Assembly: GCA_016196905.1 (NCBI GenBank)
Contig: JACPWV010000222.1
Coordinates: forward strand, 1-5,958
Reading direction: 5' to 3'
From: Chloroflexota bacterium
GTDB lineage: Bacteria > Chloroflexota > Anaerolineae > UBA7937 > JACPPX01
Length of the DNA: 5,958 bases
The translations under genes were made by a program, and so were the position numbers. This document shows, one piece after another, positions 5,737 to 5,958 of the stretch. Position 1 is the stretch's first letter. Each line of letters begins with the position of its first letter. The notes under the pieces are model-generated. The model ran no database searches, was not told where the DNA came from, and saw nothing but the letters and a program-made list of their open reading frames with translations.

Positions 5737-5948
5737 ATTTGTTCTCCTTTCGGTTAGAGTTTCGAGAGGCGGGCGCGATCTATCCCGAGTCTCCGCTTTT
5801 ATCATAGCCCTTGTGTACTCCCAAGCATAGGGTCAATTGCCCCTAAGAAGAGGGACTCCCGACTCTAACATCTTCTGCTACTGGCGTGTAAACTAGAAAC
5901 GAACAAACAAAAGGCATTCACGGAAAACATATACCGGGAAAGGTTATC
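5737..5948. promoter_or_regulatory. Divergent intergenic region between the DoxX-like gene and a plus-strand gene beyond the window
   Basis: About 210 nt without a coding region I can support. On the minus strand a TATGAT -10 candidate (5806-5801) lies 64 nt before the DoxX ATG; TTGACC (5836-5831) is 24 nt from it, too far for a standard -35. On the plus strand TAAACT (5889-5894) is a weak -10 candidate. GTTAGAGT (5753-5760) and ACTCTAAC (5862-5869) form an 8-bp inverted repeat 101 nt apart that flanks the minus-strand -10 candidate. The last 80 nt are clearly more A-rich than the rest of the window, as expected of a leader or promoter. Confidence 0.45.
5744..5749 (-). promoter_or_regulatory. 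Shine-Dalgarno of the DoxX-like gene
   Basis: The minus strand reads AAGGAG, then 7 nt, then ATG at 5736. It decides the start, because the same frame stays open for 23 codons upstream. Confidence 0.88.
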
Positions 5949-5957
5949 AAGGAGGTG
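5949..5957 (+). promoter_or_regulatory. Perfect Shine-Dalgarno for a plus-strand gene starting just outside the window
   Basis: AAGGAGGTG is a nine-base match to the complement of the usual 16S rRNA 3' end and stands at the window edge, preceded by an A-rich stretch. A start codon is expected within about ten bases past 5958. The product is unknown. Confidence 0.7.
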
Positions 5958-5958
5958 C

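Noticed and set aside
5164..5757. 197-residue plus-strand frame opposite the DoxX-like gene
   Set aside because: It reads the reverse complement of a membrane protein with a strong Shine-Dalgarno; Gln/Glu/Gly-rich, no motif.

Overview
The window reads as a moderately GC-rich bacterial chromosome segment. The gene set is an archaeal-type phosphoglycerate mutase, a fused MoaD-MoaE, a DoxX-family membrane protein, and an HD-GYP protein behind a multi-pass membrane domain. This mixture would fit a Chloroflexota-like or other deep-branching, possibly thermophilic, environmental bacterium. That placement is an inference from family composition only; no rRNA or other phylogenetic marker is present.

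Layout. (1) Positions 2-718, plus strand: the 3' end of a gene for a very acidic, Thr/Ser/Asp-rich repeat protein. A short 'GEILLE...NVGWTENVGWT' module occurs three times, separated by long runs of seven- and five-residue D-T-S-T repeats; the gene begins before the window. (2) 753-2120, plus: a membrane-anchored HD-GYP protein (predicted c-di-GMP phosphodiesterase) starting 34 nt after the repeat gene and ending at a strong intrinsic terminator (2149-2179). (3) 2180-2312: convergent intergenic space with a perfect 15-bp inverted repeat. (4) 5736 down to 2313, all minus strand, in transcription order: a DoxX-like membrane protein with its own terminator, then a good sigma70-type promoter, a long leader, a Nudix hydrolase, a cofactor-independent phosphoglycerate mutase, and a fused molybdopterin synthase. 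(5) 5737-5958: a divergent regulatory region ending in a perfect Shine-Dalgarno sequence for a plus-strand gene that starts just beyond the window.

How they may work together. The repeat protein and the HD-GYP gene are co-oriented and close enough to be co-transcribed, which suggests a surface or stalk-like protein beside a second-messenger regulator of surface behaviour. The minus-strand genes look like housekeeping genes (nucleotide sanitation, glycolysis, molybdenum cofactor synthesis) with no obvious shared pathway. moaDE has its own -10 element. The most unusual part is the repeat gene: its modules show a patchwork of near-identical and diverged DNA. The MoaD-MoaE fusion, whose essential Gly-Gly is internal, is the second point of interest. 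I did not find convincing evidence of a defence system, mobile element, CRISPR array or RNA gene.
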